In this document: piece after piece, positions 28,040 through 37,757 of the stretch
Numbering within the stretch: the stretch's first letter is position 1
Layout of the letters: each line of letters begins with the position of its first letter
Assembly: GCF_030323025.1 (NCBI RefSeq)
Contig: NZ_CP097329.1
Span: 2,424,501-2,488,500 of the forward strand
Direction of reading: 5' to 3'
DNA from: Pseudanabaena mucicola str. Chao 1806
Lineage (GTDB): Bacteria; Cyanobacteriota; Cyanobacteriia; Pseudanabaenales; Pseudanabaenaceae
DNA: 64,000 bases
Notes under the pieces: generated by a model
Databases searched by the model: none
Told to the model about the DNA's origin: nothing
The model's input: only the letters and a program-made list of their open reading frames with translations
Made by a program: the position numbers and the translations under genes

Positions 28040-29986
28040 ATGGCGACATCACAAACACTCAGCAAAGCGTTTGGTAATCTGTTAGGTGGACGCTTTCGAG
28101 TCGTACAGGCAGTCGCTGAAGATAACCATACGCAGACCTACTTAGTTGAAGATACGATTGCGGCAGAGATGCCCCGTTGGATTGCTAAAAGTTTCTGTCT
28201 CATCAATAAAACTAACTTACAATTGGATTGGGCGCGATCACTATTTCGGAGTGAAGTTCCTAAACTCCAGCAGCTAAGCGATCGCAGTAATGACTTTCCG
28301 AAAATTACTACCTATTTTGAGCAAGAGGAAGAATTCTATATCGTTGAAGAAGCTATTGATGGAACTCGACTCAGTGATGAACTAGTCAAAGGCAGACTAT
28401 ATAATGAGTCAGAAGTTATTAATTTTTTGCAGCAACTGCTCACAAGTCTGCATATTGCCCATAGTGCCAATATGGTACATGGCGATATTAATCCCCGCAA
28501 TCTCATCCGCCGTAAACATGATGCGATCAGCAATCATCACTTTGTACTGACGAATTTTGCTGTTCTCAAAGGAATTTATGCAACGGCGGCGCAAAAGGGG
28601 GTGGTATTGGGAACGCCTAGCTATATGCCCTTTGAACAAGCCCTTGGTCACTTTACACCTAGTTGTGATATCTATGCCCTCGGATTAACTGCTATTCAAT
28701 TGCTTACAGGCTTGCACCCTAGTCAAATAGTACATCGTGAAGACCTCAATCTCTTAAATTGGCAAATGGGAGTGATGATTCGTCCTGAACTGGCGGAGAT
28801 TCTAAATCGCATGGTCAAACGTCATCCTGAAGACCGCTATCAATCTGCTCAAGAGATTCTCTATGATCTGGATAATTTACCCCTAAGCCAAGATTTTCAA
28901 GAGTTTCAGATGCCCAAATTATTTTTTAGTGAAGGCTTTGGCGAAAACATGGGACGTTGGGCGATCGCACTTATCTGTCTCGCAGGTGTAGCTTGGGGCG
29001 TAGTCACTTTTCTAAATCTTCCCAAATTAGTAATAAATCCTAGCTCCACGCCTACGCTCACACCAACGGCTGTGCCACCTCAAGCATTAGCAACAAACTA
29101 TCAGTTACGGCAAACCCTGAAGGGGCACAATGGCTGGGTCAGGGCAGTAGCTTTTTTCCCTAATGGATTTAGTTTTGCCAGTGGCAGTTATGATCGCACC
29201 TTACGGCTATGGAATATTCGTGATAATCAGCCATTTGAGACTTTATCTAAACACTTTGGCTCAATTTCTGGCATTAATGCGATCGCGGTGCATCCTAATG
29301 GGAACACATTTGCTACAGCCTGCATTGATAAATCGGTCAAGTTATGGAACTTCCGTAGTGGACAACCGATTAATAATCTTGAAGGTCATGAGGGACAGGT
29401 TTACAGTGTAGCCTATAGTCCTAATGGTAAAACCTTAGTGAGTGCTAGTGCTGATAAAACCATTAAATTATGGAATTGGCGCAAAGCAGAAGTATGGCAG
29501 ACCTTTGAAGGACATCAAGATAAAGTTGTTGCGGTGGTATTCCATCCCGATGGTAAGAAAATTGCGAGTGCAAGTTTTGATAGAACCATCAAAATTTGGG
29601 ATGTCAATACTGGTAAAGAAATTCTTACGATTAACGGACATAGTGCGCCTATAAATGCGATCGCATTTAGTCCCAATGGCAATTTCCTCGCAAGTGGCAG
29701 TCAAGATCAAACCGTCAAAATTTGGGATGCCAACACGGGTAAGCTATTACAAACCCTCTCGGGGCATACGGGTAATGTATTGGCGGTTGCCATTAGTCGT
29801 GATGCCAATATGATAGCTTCGGGTGGTGCAGACAAAACTATTCGCCTATGGGATGTCAAAAAGGGGCAGTTGTTACAAATCCTCGATAATCATGAAGCGC
29901 AGATTCTCTCCTTAAGCTTTAGTCCTAAGGATCAAACTCTCGTTAGTGGTAGTGCTGATCGTACGGTCAAGGTCTGGCAACTATAA
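28040..29986 (+). CDS. Ser/Thr kinase-like WD40 protein, probable pseudokinase
   Basis: 648 residues: kinase-like domain (about 15-290), transmembrane helix (~304-327, WAIALICLAGVAWGVVTFL), then seven WD40 repeats (~355-648), enough for one beta propeller. The kinase retains K50, E72 and HGDINPRN (D149, N154), but the DFG magnesium site reads TNFA (N172 for Asp), and the glycine loop is degenerate (VAEDNHTQTYLV). APE is PFE. Catalysis is therefore doubtful, and a scaffold or nucleotide-sensing role is possible. Cyanobacterial kinases of this architecture usually keep DFG. The propeller would be on the opposite side of the membrane from the kinase if there is one pass. Confidence 0.85.
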   Translation: MATSQTLSKAFGNLLGGRFRVVQAVAEDNHTQTYLVEDTIAAEMPRWIAKSFCLINKTNLQLDWARSLFRSEVPKLQQLSDRSNDFPKITTYFEQEEEFYIVEEAIDGTRLSDELVKGRLYNESEVINFLQQLLTSLHIAHSANMVHGDINPRNLIRRKHDAISNHHFVLTNFAVLKGIYATAAQKGVVLGTPSYMPFEQALGHFTPSCDIYALGLTAIQLLTGLHPSQIVHREDLNLLNWQMGVMIRPELAEILNRMVKRHPEDRYQSAQEILYDLDNLPLSQDFQEFQMPKLFFSEGFGENMGRWAIALICLAGVAWGVVTFLNLPKLVINPSSTPTLTPTAVPPQALATNYQLRQTLKGHNGWVRAVAFFPNGFSFASGSYDRTLRLWNIRDNQPFETLSKHFGSISGINAIAVHPNGNTFATACIDKSVKLWNFRSGQPINNLEGHEGQVYSVAYSPNGKTLVSASADKTIKLWNWRKAEVWQTFEGHQDKVVAVVFHPDGKKIASASFDRTIKIWDVNTGKEILTINGHSAPINAIAFSPNGNFLASGSQDQTVKIWDANTGKLLQTLSGHTGNVLAVAISRDANMIASGGADKTIRLWDVKKGQLLQILDNHEAQILSLSFSPKDQTLVSGSADRTVKVWQL

Positions 29987-30185
29987 CATTGCTCTACACT
30001 AGATATAGTTGAACTTACTCATCTTCTCAAAACTCAGTAAATTCGTTAACATTGAGTAAGTTCTATACTGTTTCAAGCCACAAATTACGATTCTTTTGAT
30101 GATTTTGGTTATCATATCTGACATTCAGATATGAATTACAAAGCCTTAGCCTAGGTGATTTGTACACTTGATTTTAGATTATTTT

Positions 30186-31397
30186 ATGAAATTAGCTGAA
30201 TTTCTTTTACAGGGACGGCAATTACGCCAACAAGACCGCACATCAGCGATCGCTTATTTTGAGCAATGTCTTCAAAATATAGCTACTGATGCAAATTCTG
30301 TTGAGTATATGGACACAAAGGCAAGAGTTTTACTAGATTTGGCTTTAGAACTAATTGCTACGCAGCAAACTGATCAGATCCAGAGAGCAAAGGTGCTAGT
30401 CCAACAGTCAAGAGATATTTTAAATCAAAGCTTAGAAACCAGTAGAGAGCAAACAGCTTATTTACTATATGTTCGAGCAATTTTGGCAATGGAATTGGGG
30501 GATTTGCGAGATGTTTTGCCAACTTTGCAAGCTGCCTATGAAGCATATGGCAATAATAAGGAAGGACAAGCCTTAACCGATGATGCGATAGGTCACTACT
30601 ACATCAAAATCAGTGATTATTCTTCAGCAATAGCTAGTTTTGAGAGATCACTGTCCATTCGCATTGAGTCTAATGATGAATCAGCGATCGGTAAAAGCTA
30701 TGCTCATTTAGGGCAATTTTATTTGTTGTCTGGTGAACTTAACCAAGCCAATAGCCTTTTTCAAAATTCCCTCGATCTAGCTATTCATCAATCAGACAAT
30801 TTTTTGCGATTGCAAGCCCTTAAAGGTTTAGTTAAGGTTACAATTGCTGACTCTCAATGGCAAAATGCGATCACTTTAATTAAAGATACGATTACTTTAC
30901 TTAAAGAGCCTGTAGATAGTGTCGAAATTGGCTATTTATATTGTGATCTCGCTGAAGCTTTGCTAGGCAATCGCCAGACTGAAGAAAGCCTGATCTGTAT
31001 CAGGATCAATGTCTTACCAAGGTTTCGGGATCTTCAATATAGTAGAGGGCTTGCCGTTGCCAAGCATTTGCGAGGACGTATTTATGTACATCGCTTACTC
31101 GAAGGCTTAGACAGCTTGAATGAAGATGAGATCGAAACTGCCGAAGACTCTTTACTCGAAGCTTCGATGGCTTTTGAGCAATTTGGCATGATGTATGACT
31201 ATGCAAAAACTCTGTATAACTTAGCTTGTCTCTACCAGTTATGCAGTAGTTCGTATTTGAAATATCAATACCAGAGTAAATCATTGCGATCGCTTGAATT
31301 ATCTCTGAGTGTTCTCGAACAACTAGGACTAGGAAATAGTCAATTTGCCTCACAGGTTGAGGAGCTACTTAATCAAGCCATGCGAGGCAATTTTTAA
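30186..31397 (+). CDS. Tetratricopeptide-repeat protein
   Basis: 403 residues, mostly alpha helical. Recognisable TPR units include AIGHYYIKISDYSSAIASFERSL, GKSYAHLGQFYLLSGELNQANSL and a DLAEALLGNRQTEESL unit, with further weaker ones on both sides. No enzymatic domain or signal peptide, so a cytoplasmic protein-interaction role is expected. ATG 30186 (MKLAEFLLQ) is chosen over the TTG at 30168. Its partner is unknown; a family B MITE lies 40 bases downstream. Confidence 0.75.
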   Translation: MKLAEFLLQGRQLRQQDRTSAIAYFEQCLQNIATDANSVEYMDTKARVLLDLALELIATQQTDQIQRAKVLVQQSRDILNQSLETSREQTAYLLYVRAILAMELGDLRDVLPTLQAAYEAYGNNKEGQALTDDAIGHYYIKISDYSSAIASFERSLSIRIESNDESAIGKSYAHLGQFYLLSGELNQANSLFQNSLDLAIHQSDNFLRLQALKGLVKVTIADSQWQNAITLIKDTITLLKEPVDSVEIGYLYCDLAEALLGNRQTEESLICIRINVLPRFRDLQYSRGLAVAKHLRGRIYVHRLLEGLDSLNEDEIETAEDSLLEASMAFEQFGMMYDYAKTLYNLACLYQLCSSSYLKYQYQSKSLRSLELSLSVLEQLGLGNSQFASQVEELLNQAMRGNF

Positions 31398-31437
31398 AGG
31401 AAGAGTCGATGCTTTGCACCGCATTTTCTTTTAATTA

Positions 31438-31528
31438 TGACTTACGCATTGGGTAGATGTGGTGCGGGCTTCGCCCGCACCACATCTACCTCAATCCTAA
31501 GAAATTCGTTCGGTTTGCGTAAGTCCTA
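31438..31528. mobile_element. MITE family B, copy 3
   Basis: 91 bp with ends TGACTTACGCA / TGCGTAAGTCCTA and a perfect inner palindrome GGTAGATGTGGTGCGGGC. A perfect 7-bp duplication TTAATTA flanks it (31431-31437 and 31529-31535). It lies between the convergent TPR and aldose-epimerase genes. Confidence 0.85.
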
Positions 31529-31544
31529 TTAATTAGAAAAATAA

Positions 31545-32414
31545 TTAGAAAAAGTTAGCCGTAATTTTCATTACTGCCTTATGGGTAACGTTTGGCTCCA
31601 GCACAGTCAGGTATTCTTTAGTATTTAGAGAATTTCGTGTGGCGCTCCAAGGCTCTAGGCAATAGAATTCCTTGCCCTTGACTGTCCAAAATACAAGATA
31701 GGTATAAAAGTCGTCGTAATCAATTTCAATCTTGAGCTGACGATCGCGATCAACTACAGAAGTCGAACGCCGCAAGAGATTACCAAATACCGCATCAATC
31801 TCATCTTGGTCAAAATTAAACTTGCCATCAAACGCAAAGTTTTCTTTGGTGCGATTGTCTTCGTAGTTAGTTGCAGGAATATCTACTATAAGCTGATTTT
31901 TATCACCACAAAGGAAATAAGGATGGAATCCCGCAGAAAATGGCATGGGAATGGGAGAGAGATTCTGGTATGTTTGATGAATCTCTAAGGTATTACCGCG
32001 CAACTCGTAGGTAAAAGCTAAATGGAAATCAAAGGGATATACAAGCTTCGTTTGATCATTGCTATCTAGCTCAACGGTGAGACTTGCTTTCCCTTCATCA
32101 TTTGAGTTTGTAGCTGTCCAAGGCAATTCACGGGCAAAACCATGTTGTTTAATTTTGTATTCCTTGCCATCAATATTGTAGGTCTCATTGGGCAAATTGC
32201 CACAGAGTGGAAACAAAATAGGATTGCCGCCTCTAACGCTCAAATTACTATGGGTGAAGCGCTCCGTATCCAGATAAAAAACTTCTTTCCCATTAATCTG
32301 CCAACTGGTAATTATGCCACCACGCTCTGGCACAACTTCTATATGAGAGTTGTTAATATTGTCAGATAGAGTATAGGTATGATATTGCTTTTGCTGAGAA
32401 GAAACTTTATACAC
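31545..32414 (-). CDS. Aldose 1-epimerase family protein
   Basis: 289 residues, galactose-mutarotase-like beta sandwich. RGGNPILFPLCGNLP, KQHGFARELPW (first catalytic His), SAGFHPYFLCG (second His) and the C-terminal CLEPWSATRNSLN with the catalytic Glu are all in place, as in the aldose epimerases that act on glucose-6-phosphate or related hexoses. Length is normal. The exact sugar cannot be told from sequence. Confidence 0.88.
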   Translation of the reverse strand: MYKVSSQQKQYHTYTLSDNINNSHIEVVPERGGIITSWQINGKEVFYLDTERFTHSNLSVRGGNPILFPLCGNLPNETYNIDGKEYKIKQHGFARELPWTATNSNDEGKASLTVELDSNDQTKLVYPFDFHLAFTYELRGNTLEIHQTYQNLSPIPMPFSAGFHPYFLCGDKNQLIVDIPATNYEDNRTKENFAFDGKFNFDQDEIDAVFGNLLRRSTSVVDRDRQLKIEIDYDDFYTYLVFWTVKGKEFYCLEPWSATRNSLNTKEYLTVLEPNVTHKAVMKITANFF

Positions 32415-32493
32415 AAATTTAGTCCTGTAATGTTTTGGATAATGTTTTGAGAATGTTTAAGAAATGTTTAGGAAGCTTTTTTAGCGGCTTAAG

Positions 32494-32919
32494 TTAATTT
32501 TGGATATGTGTGCTATCGTCTCTTGATACGCAACCAACAGGATAAGCAGTGTGATAAGTGCGATCGCGCTTACCAAATAATTGATACCGACGATCACGAA
32601 TCTGGATATAAGCCGCATCTCCCATTGCCTTTAGAGGAAACAGTGATCGATAGGCCGCAATTAAGGATGCTCCCATTGGTAATCTTCGCACAATTTCTTC
32701 TGCCGCTTCACTCCCCTGCCATCTGGACATAGAATTAGCGCTATCAAGGAGGATCATTCCCATTTCACAATCCTTTGGTGTGACATTAAGTATATTTAAT
32801 TTCTCTTGGTCTTGCATAGGAATATAGCAAAATTGCCGACCACGATCATATTTCTCTAAAATGCTGACAAAATTAGCACAGAGATTGCAGTCACCATCAT
32901 AAATTACCGTATAGGACAT
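32494..32919 (-). CDS. DCC-family thiol-disulfide oxidoreductase (DUF393), second copy
   Basis: 141 residues. N-terminal VIYDGDCNLCANFVSIL has the DCC CxxC motif, followed by FCYIPMQDQEKL and GMILLDSANSMSRWQGSEAAEEIVRRLP, the family pattern with its typical WxGSxAxxEI. More divergent C-terminus than the 3455-3916 homologue, ending after a YHTAYPVGCVSRDDS tail. Lies 21 bases downstream of a very large unrelated gene and could be its cotranscribed neighbour. Confidence 0.82.
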   Translation of the reverse strand: MSYTVIYDGDCNLCANFVSILEKYDRGRQFCYIPMQDQEKLNILNVTPKDCEMGMILLDSANSMSRWQGSEAAEEIVRRLPMGASLIAAYRSLFPLKAMGDAAYIQIRDRRYQLFGKRDRTYHTAYPVGCVSRDDSTHIQN

Positions 32920-32940
32920 AGTGTTTTAAGTTAGAACTTA

Positions 32941-35900
32941 TTAGAACTTACAAGGACCTTTTTGGTTGTTAGGGCAAATCGTCTCCTCATCAGTTTTCGG
33001 TAATTTAGTTGGGTCAAAAGCCACATCAGTAAGATTAATACCTGTTAACTTAGCGCCCCTCAAGTTTGCGCCATTGATTTGACTGCCAGTTAAATTGGCT
33101 CCACGTAAATCTGTACCTGTTAGATCTGTGTAATTTAGCTTCGCATTAGAGAGATTAGCACGTTTGAGATTTGCGAAGCTCAAGTTTAAACCAGATAGGT
33201 CTTGTGAGGCAAGTTTACGCCCCTCACGTGGCTCATTAACAATTTGCCAAGCAAGAAGCACAGCAGCAGGAAACCTTGTTGCTTTTTCTGTCCCTTGAGC
33301 ACCAATTCTGGAACCTTTTAAGTTAGCTCCTTCCATTTTGGCACTAGCAAAATTAGAACGGGTTAAGTCTGCCCCTGCGAGATCAACCAGATTCATTTGA
33401 GTGTTATTAAACTCTGCCCAGATGACACTGGCATTAATTAATCTAGCGCGATTTAAATTAGCATTAGAGAATTTCACCCCATCAAGATTTGCCTCTTGAA
33501 AATTTGCCCCAACAAGGCTAGCATCTTGCATTTCTGCCCCAGTGAGGATGGCTTTACTGAAATCAACATTATCTAGCTTAACTCCTTTAAAGTTAGCCTT
33601 GGTAAAGTCCTTACCACTAGCATCCTTGAAAATGCCCCAGCGTAAACCAGTATCAAAAATTGGGCGATTGAGCAAACTATAAAGTCCAAATGCTGCTGCG
33701 ATCGCAAGTAAACCGATCGCAGGAATTTTGAGGTAGTTTTGCCATAAAGATTCTAGACTAATGCTAGGTATCCTTAGCTTGATCTGTTGTTTCGGCAATG
33801 CTGTCTGTAGTGCAGGGTGAGGTTCATGACCAGAGTCTACATTGTTAACTTCATTATCTTTAGTAAAGCGATTGAAATCAAAATGATCAAGATTTGCTGC
33901 CATGCGTGCTTGCGTAGCATCAAAACTGGTGACAGGTTTACGGTGATCGCGAGGGATTTCTCTAGTCTCTTTGATACCAGTCATTTCTGAACGTGGCAAA
34001 TCAATAGGATTAACTCTATCGCTTGAAGGAACTTGCACGTTACTGATAGAAGTGATGTTATCTGATAAATCAATACTCTCTAGTAAACCTGACCAATCTG
34101 TATTATCGTTAAGAATCTCTAGTCCACGATAATTTAAATCTGGCAATTCAGTATCCTTGGGTTTAGGGATACCAGAAGCATTTCTATCTCTACTTAAAGA
34201 AGATTCTCCTACACTAGAGCTTTCACTGATTCCAGATCGAGGAGGAGACGGAAGAGGAGGACTTATGCTTGGTTTTGAATATGGTGAACCTGCTGGCGAT
34301 CGCAATACACCAGAAATCACCGTATCCGCATCTAGCAACTCTGACCACTCATCATCAATTTGAAGTACAGGCTTACTATTTCTACTTTGCTCTGATGGTT
34401 CTTGATAACCAGCATTGGGAAAAGATGGAGAGGGAGATGTGGGCTGTGCTAGTGCAGAATTGCGTTTTGGTGGCAATGGTGGCAAAAATGGCGGTGGTGG
34501 TAGCGGTGGATTACTAGACGATTGGAAGGTTCCGTCTTGGTTAGCAGAAATCTGTGGCACAGGTGAAATCGCTGGAGAGGATGGTGTCGTGAGTCCAGTT
34601 GATTTAGCAGTAGATGCAAACCCAGAATCAAAATCATCCTCAGTTAGCTGTGCGTCTATAGTATCTACAATATCTAAATCAAAATCATCTAATAAAAAAT
34701 TGTGATCGCTAGATTCTATATCAAAATTGTCAAGTGATGATAAGTTTTGCGGTGATGTGGAGAGATTGGTTCTGTTTGAAGTGAGTTTATCAATAGGACT
34801 TTCATCATCAGATGTATATCCATTAAGAGATTCATTGGCTAAGACTTCTTCGTAAAGATTTACTGCTAAATCATAATCATTGTTGAGAATTTCATTACTT
34901 AAAGCTTCTTCAAAGGGATCATTGGCTGGATTAGGTGGAATTGAGTTTGTGCTAACCGATAGAGGAGAATCTTCTATCTTTGATGTATCAGGAGGAGGAG
35001 AAACTGAGACTGGTCGATTAGGTGTCAAGGTTGTGGAGATACCAGTATTTACTCTGGTTGATGGCATTTCTGGAAATACATCTTCGTCAAAAGAAGCAAG
35101 ATCAAAATTTTCATCAATCATATTATCGATATCTTGGAAATCGTCAACATTCTCAGCATAACTAGCAAAATCATCATCAAAATTGGAATCTGTAATTTGA
35201 CCAGCAAAGGCTTCGCTAAATTTTTCCGATTCTGGGGCTGGATCTAGAAATTCTTCAGGTAATGCAACTGCTTGGAAATTTGGCGTTGACTGATTACTAA
35301 TAGAGACACTAGATTGTTGCTCAATTTCCTCAAGCTCATTAAATTGATATTGTTCTAATTCTTGTTCAAGATCCCCAAAATCATCAGCATCAGGGTAGGT
35401 TTGCTCATCTTGAATAGATTCAAAACTGTCAAGTCCGACCTCATCTATTACATCATCAATAGGGTTGTTATCAATTAAATAGTTTGATTTATCAGCGATC
35501 AGCAAATCATCTTCTAGACTATCAACAAAGTCAAAATCATCATTAAGCACATCTTCAGTAAAATATTCGGCTAAATTGTTGTTAGCGACATCGGCAAAAT
35601 TTTGCTCTTGATCACTTGCTAATGCTTGCAAAGACTCTTCCGATAGTTCATTATGCTCATTCCAATCAATAGCTTTGTCAATTTCTGCTTCAAAAGCTGC
35701 GCTCCAAGCTAAGTCATCGTCAATTACTTCATTGACAACACTATTGATGATATTGCTTCCGTCATTATTATTAACGTCATCACCCATCAATGTCTCGGAT
35801 CCTGCAAAATCAGAATCGTTAAATGTATCAACAGCATCTACTGCTGCTTCTAAATTCCAGTCATTATTGATATTACCATTGATCTCAACTTCTAGTTCGT

Positions 35901-37383
35901 CATTCCAAGTTAAATCATCAGTTAAATCATTAGCTAAGTCATCATTGATAACAACATTTTTCATATCGCTAATTTCTTCTGCAAAATCTGCAAACGTAAA
36001 TGGTTCTGCTGATAGTGCGATCGCTGGATCGTCAAATGTTCCAAATGCATTATCAATAGATGTTGAAGAGAGAGCTTCTGATGCAATATTAGCAGAGCTA
36101 TCCCAAATAGAATCACCTATCACATCTCCAGAACTAGCATTGCTCTGCTCCCAATCACTTGTGAATATATTGTCTATATCACTGCTGCTCATATTGCTAA
36201 TATTAATTGAGTCAGTATTTAGATTAGGAACATCACTCCAAAATTTATCTTGATCTATACCTTGCGAATCTGAATGTTCATAAATTTGTAACTCACCAAC
36301 CCCATATTCTAATTGACTAGCTGCATTCTCTACTAATCTATAAATTTCTTCGTCAGTCATTGGATTTTGAAGCTCTTTAAGAAAATCCTCAAGCACATCA
36401 CTGGCAATAGGCTGAATGGGCAACTCATCCTGTAAATTATCATCTAGTTCCAAAGGCTGATCAAAAGATTCAACATTATTATCTGTATTATCTGTCAATA
36501 CATTGGCTTCTTGTAAATTAACCGATTCTAAATCCGCTTGTGCTAAATCATGGTTGAAAGTTTCTGTGGCAATATCTTCTTGAGAGATTGAGTCAGATAG
36601 CGGATTAGCTAATAGATGTAGATCTTCGTCGATATCATTATTTAAAATTCTATCCCAATCATCACTTATGGCTTTATCTGAACTCGGGTTGTCTTCAAAA
36701 AGATTTAATAATTCTAAGATTTTGCCTTCAGTAATGTCTATTTCATCCTGTAACTGATCGTCAGATATATCACTAGCAATACTAACCTGATTATCAAAGC
36801 TAAAAGCATCAAGTGACTCTATCTTAGAGAAATCAGCATCTTCTCCTTTAAATTCTTGTCTATCCAAGCCAATATCGTCTTCAATAGAGCTATCTAAATT
36901 ATTAGTACTTGTAAATGTTTGAGTCACTATATTTGATATAGGAGTATTTTGATCCAGAGAATCCGCAAAATCCTCCTCTGAATTATCAATTCTCGTATTG
37001 AAATCACTAATAATTAACCAATCAATATCACTAACAGGATTACTATTTTGGCTACTGTTTTGCCTACCTGATGTCGTATTTTTTTGATTGGAAAATCGAT
37101 CAATTGGCTCATCTAAATCTAGTGATTGCAACCATTCTAAATCCGCTAGATTATCGTCAAGACTTTGATTAGATGCTGACTGAGGCGCAGAATTTAATGA
37201 TAAATTTTGGGCTTGTTGTTCTTGTTTTGTTTGAGGAGATCCGCCAATTCGTGTACTAAGATCAGACATGATCATCCAATCAACTTTTGCAGCATCAGAT
37301 CTTGCTGATTGCTGATTCGGTTGTTTTTTATCTGGTTCATTAGCACCCTGACTTTTAGGGGAGATATTTCTATTAGAAGCCAT
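32941..37383 (-). CDS. Giant acidic protein with membrane helix and C-terminal pentapeptide repeats
   Basis: 1480 residues. About the first 1190 are low-complexity and very rich in Asp, Asn, Ser and Glu, with short recurring Trp motifs: DWMIMSDLSTRI (35-46), DWLIISDFNTRI (121-132), LEWLQSLDL, EWSELLDAD and DWSGLLESIDLSD. One transmembrane helix follows (about 1215-1235, IPAIGLLAIAAAFGLYSLL), then two blocks of pentapeptide repeats (about 1245-1340 and 1380-1450, ANLxGxxL type) with C-terminal cysteines (TICPNNQKGPCKF). A long disordered acidic arm and a rigid quadrilateral helix on either side of a membrane is an unusual layout. Function unknown. Confidence 0.7.
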   Translation of the reverse strand: MASNRNISPKSQGANEPDKKQPNQQSARSDAAKVDWMIMSDLSTRIGGSPQTKQEQQAQNLSLNSAPQSASNQSLDDNLADLEWLQSLDLDEPIDRFSNQKNTTSGRQNSSQNSNPVSDIDWLIISDFNTRIDNSEEDFADSLDQNTPISNIVTQTFTSTNNLDSSIEDDIGLDRQEFKGEDADFSKIESLDAFSFDNQVSIASDISDDQLQDEIDITEGKILELLNLFEDNPSSDKAISDDWDRILNNDIDEDLHLLANPLSDSISQEDIATETFNHDLAQADLESVNLQEANVLTDNTDNNVESFDQPLELDDNLQDELPIQPIASDVLEDFLKELQNPMTDEEIYRLVENAASQLEYGVGELQIYEHSDSQGIDQDKFWSDVPNLNTDSINISNMSSSDIDNIFTSDWEQSNASSGDVIGDSIWDSSANIASEALSSTSIDNAFGTFDDPAIALSAEPFTFADFAEEISDMKNVVINDDLANDLTDDLTWNDELEVEINGNINNDWNLEAAVDAVDTFNDSDFAGSETLMGDDVNNNDGSNIINSVVNEVIDDDLAWSAAFEAEIDKAIDWNEHNELSEESLQALASDQEQNFADVANNNLAEYFTEDVLNDDFDFVDSLEDDLLIADKSNYLIDNNPIDDVIDEVGLDSFESIQDEQTYPDADDFGDLEQELEQYQFNELEEIEQQSSVSISNQSTPNFQAVALPEEFLDPAPESEKFSEAFAGQITDSNFDDDFASYAENVDDFQDIDNMIDENFDLASFDEDVFPEMPSTRVNTGISTTLTPNRPVSVSPPPDTSKIEDSPLSVSTNSIPPNPANDPFEEALSNEILNNDYDLAVNLYEEVLANESLNGYTSDDESPIDKLTSNRTNLSTSPQNLSSLDNFDIESSDHNFLLDDFDLDIVDTIDAQLTEDDFDSGFASTAKSTGLTTPSSPAISPVPQISANQDGTFQSSSNPPLPPPPFLPPLPPKRNSALAQPTSPSPSFPNAGYQEPSEQSRNSKPVLQIDDEWSELLDADTVISGVLRSPAGSPYSKPSISPPLPSPPRSGISESSSVGESSLSRDRNASGIPKPKDTELPDLNYRGLEILNDNTDWSGLLESIDLSDNITSISNVQVPSSDRVNPIDLPRSEMTGIKETREIPRDHRKPVTSFDATQARMAANLDHFDFNRFTKDNEVNNVDSGHEPHPALQTALPKQQIKLRIPSISLESLWQNYLKIPAIGLLAIAAAFGLYSLLNRPIFDTGLRWGIFKDASGKDFTKANFKGVKLDNVDFSKAILTGAEMQDASLVGANFQEANLDGVKFSNANLNRARLINASVIWAEFNNTQMNLVDLAGADLTRSNFASAKMEGANLKGSRIGAQGTEKATRFPAAVLLAWQIVNEPREGRKLASQDLSGLNLSFANLKRANLSNAKLNYTDLTGTDLRGANLTGSQINGANLRGAKLTGINLTDVAFDPTKLPKTDEETICPNNQKGPCKF

Positions 37384-37757
37384 GAATCGATCCTCAGCAT
37401 TATTTTCGGATTTGTACCGTTAGGTGTTTTTTGTTTTTGCTTTAGCTCACAAGTTTTAGCCCAAAAATTGCTAGCTACGCTTATTGCATCAAACTATAGC
37501 TTATCAACAACATTAATAGTATTTTAACAAACTTAATATGTTTGGCTGGTCAAAATAGTTACAGCTTCTTGGCAGGTTAAGCATCACAGTAGCAGCACTT
37601 TGTAAACCAATTTTTGAAGAAAGAGTTTTACAACACAAAAGTGAAAATAAGAACATGAGATATCAAGTAACATTAGTTAGTTCTGTATAAGTAAAATAAT
37701 TGCCCCGTTACCCTGTGACAAGAGAATAGACATGTTGATTAGAGCTATTTTCTCAAG
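37384..37757. other. Intergenic region upstream of the giant acidic gene
   Basis: 374 bp between the giant gene and the end of the hydrolase gene. AT-rich; presumably holds the promoter for the giant gene. I see no coding frame, tRNA, or copy of the repeat families found elsewhere. Confidence 0.5.

Noticed and set aside
35675-36253. Plus-strand ORFs of 60-190 residues inside the giant acidic gene
   Set aside because: Antisense shadows rich in Ser/Leu, caused by the biased Asp/Asn/Ser codons of the real gene.
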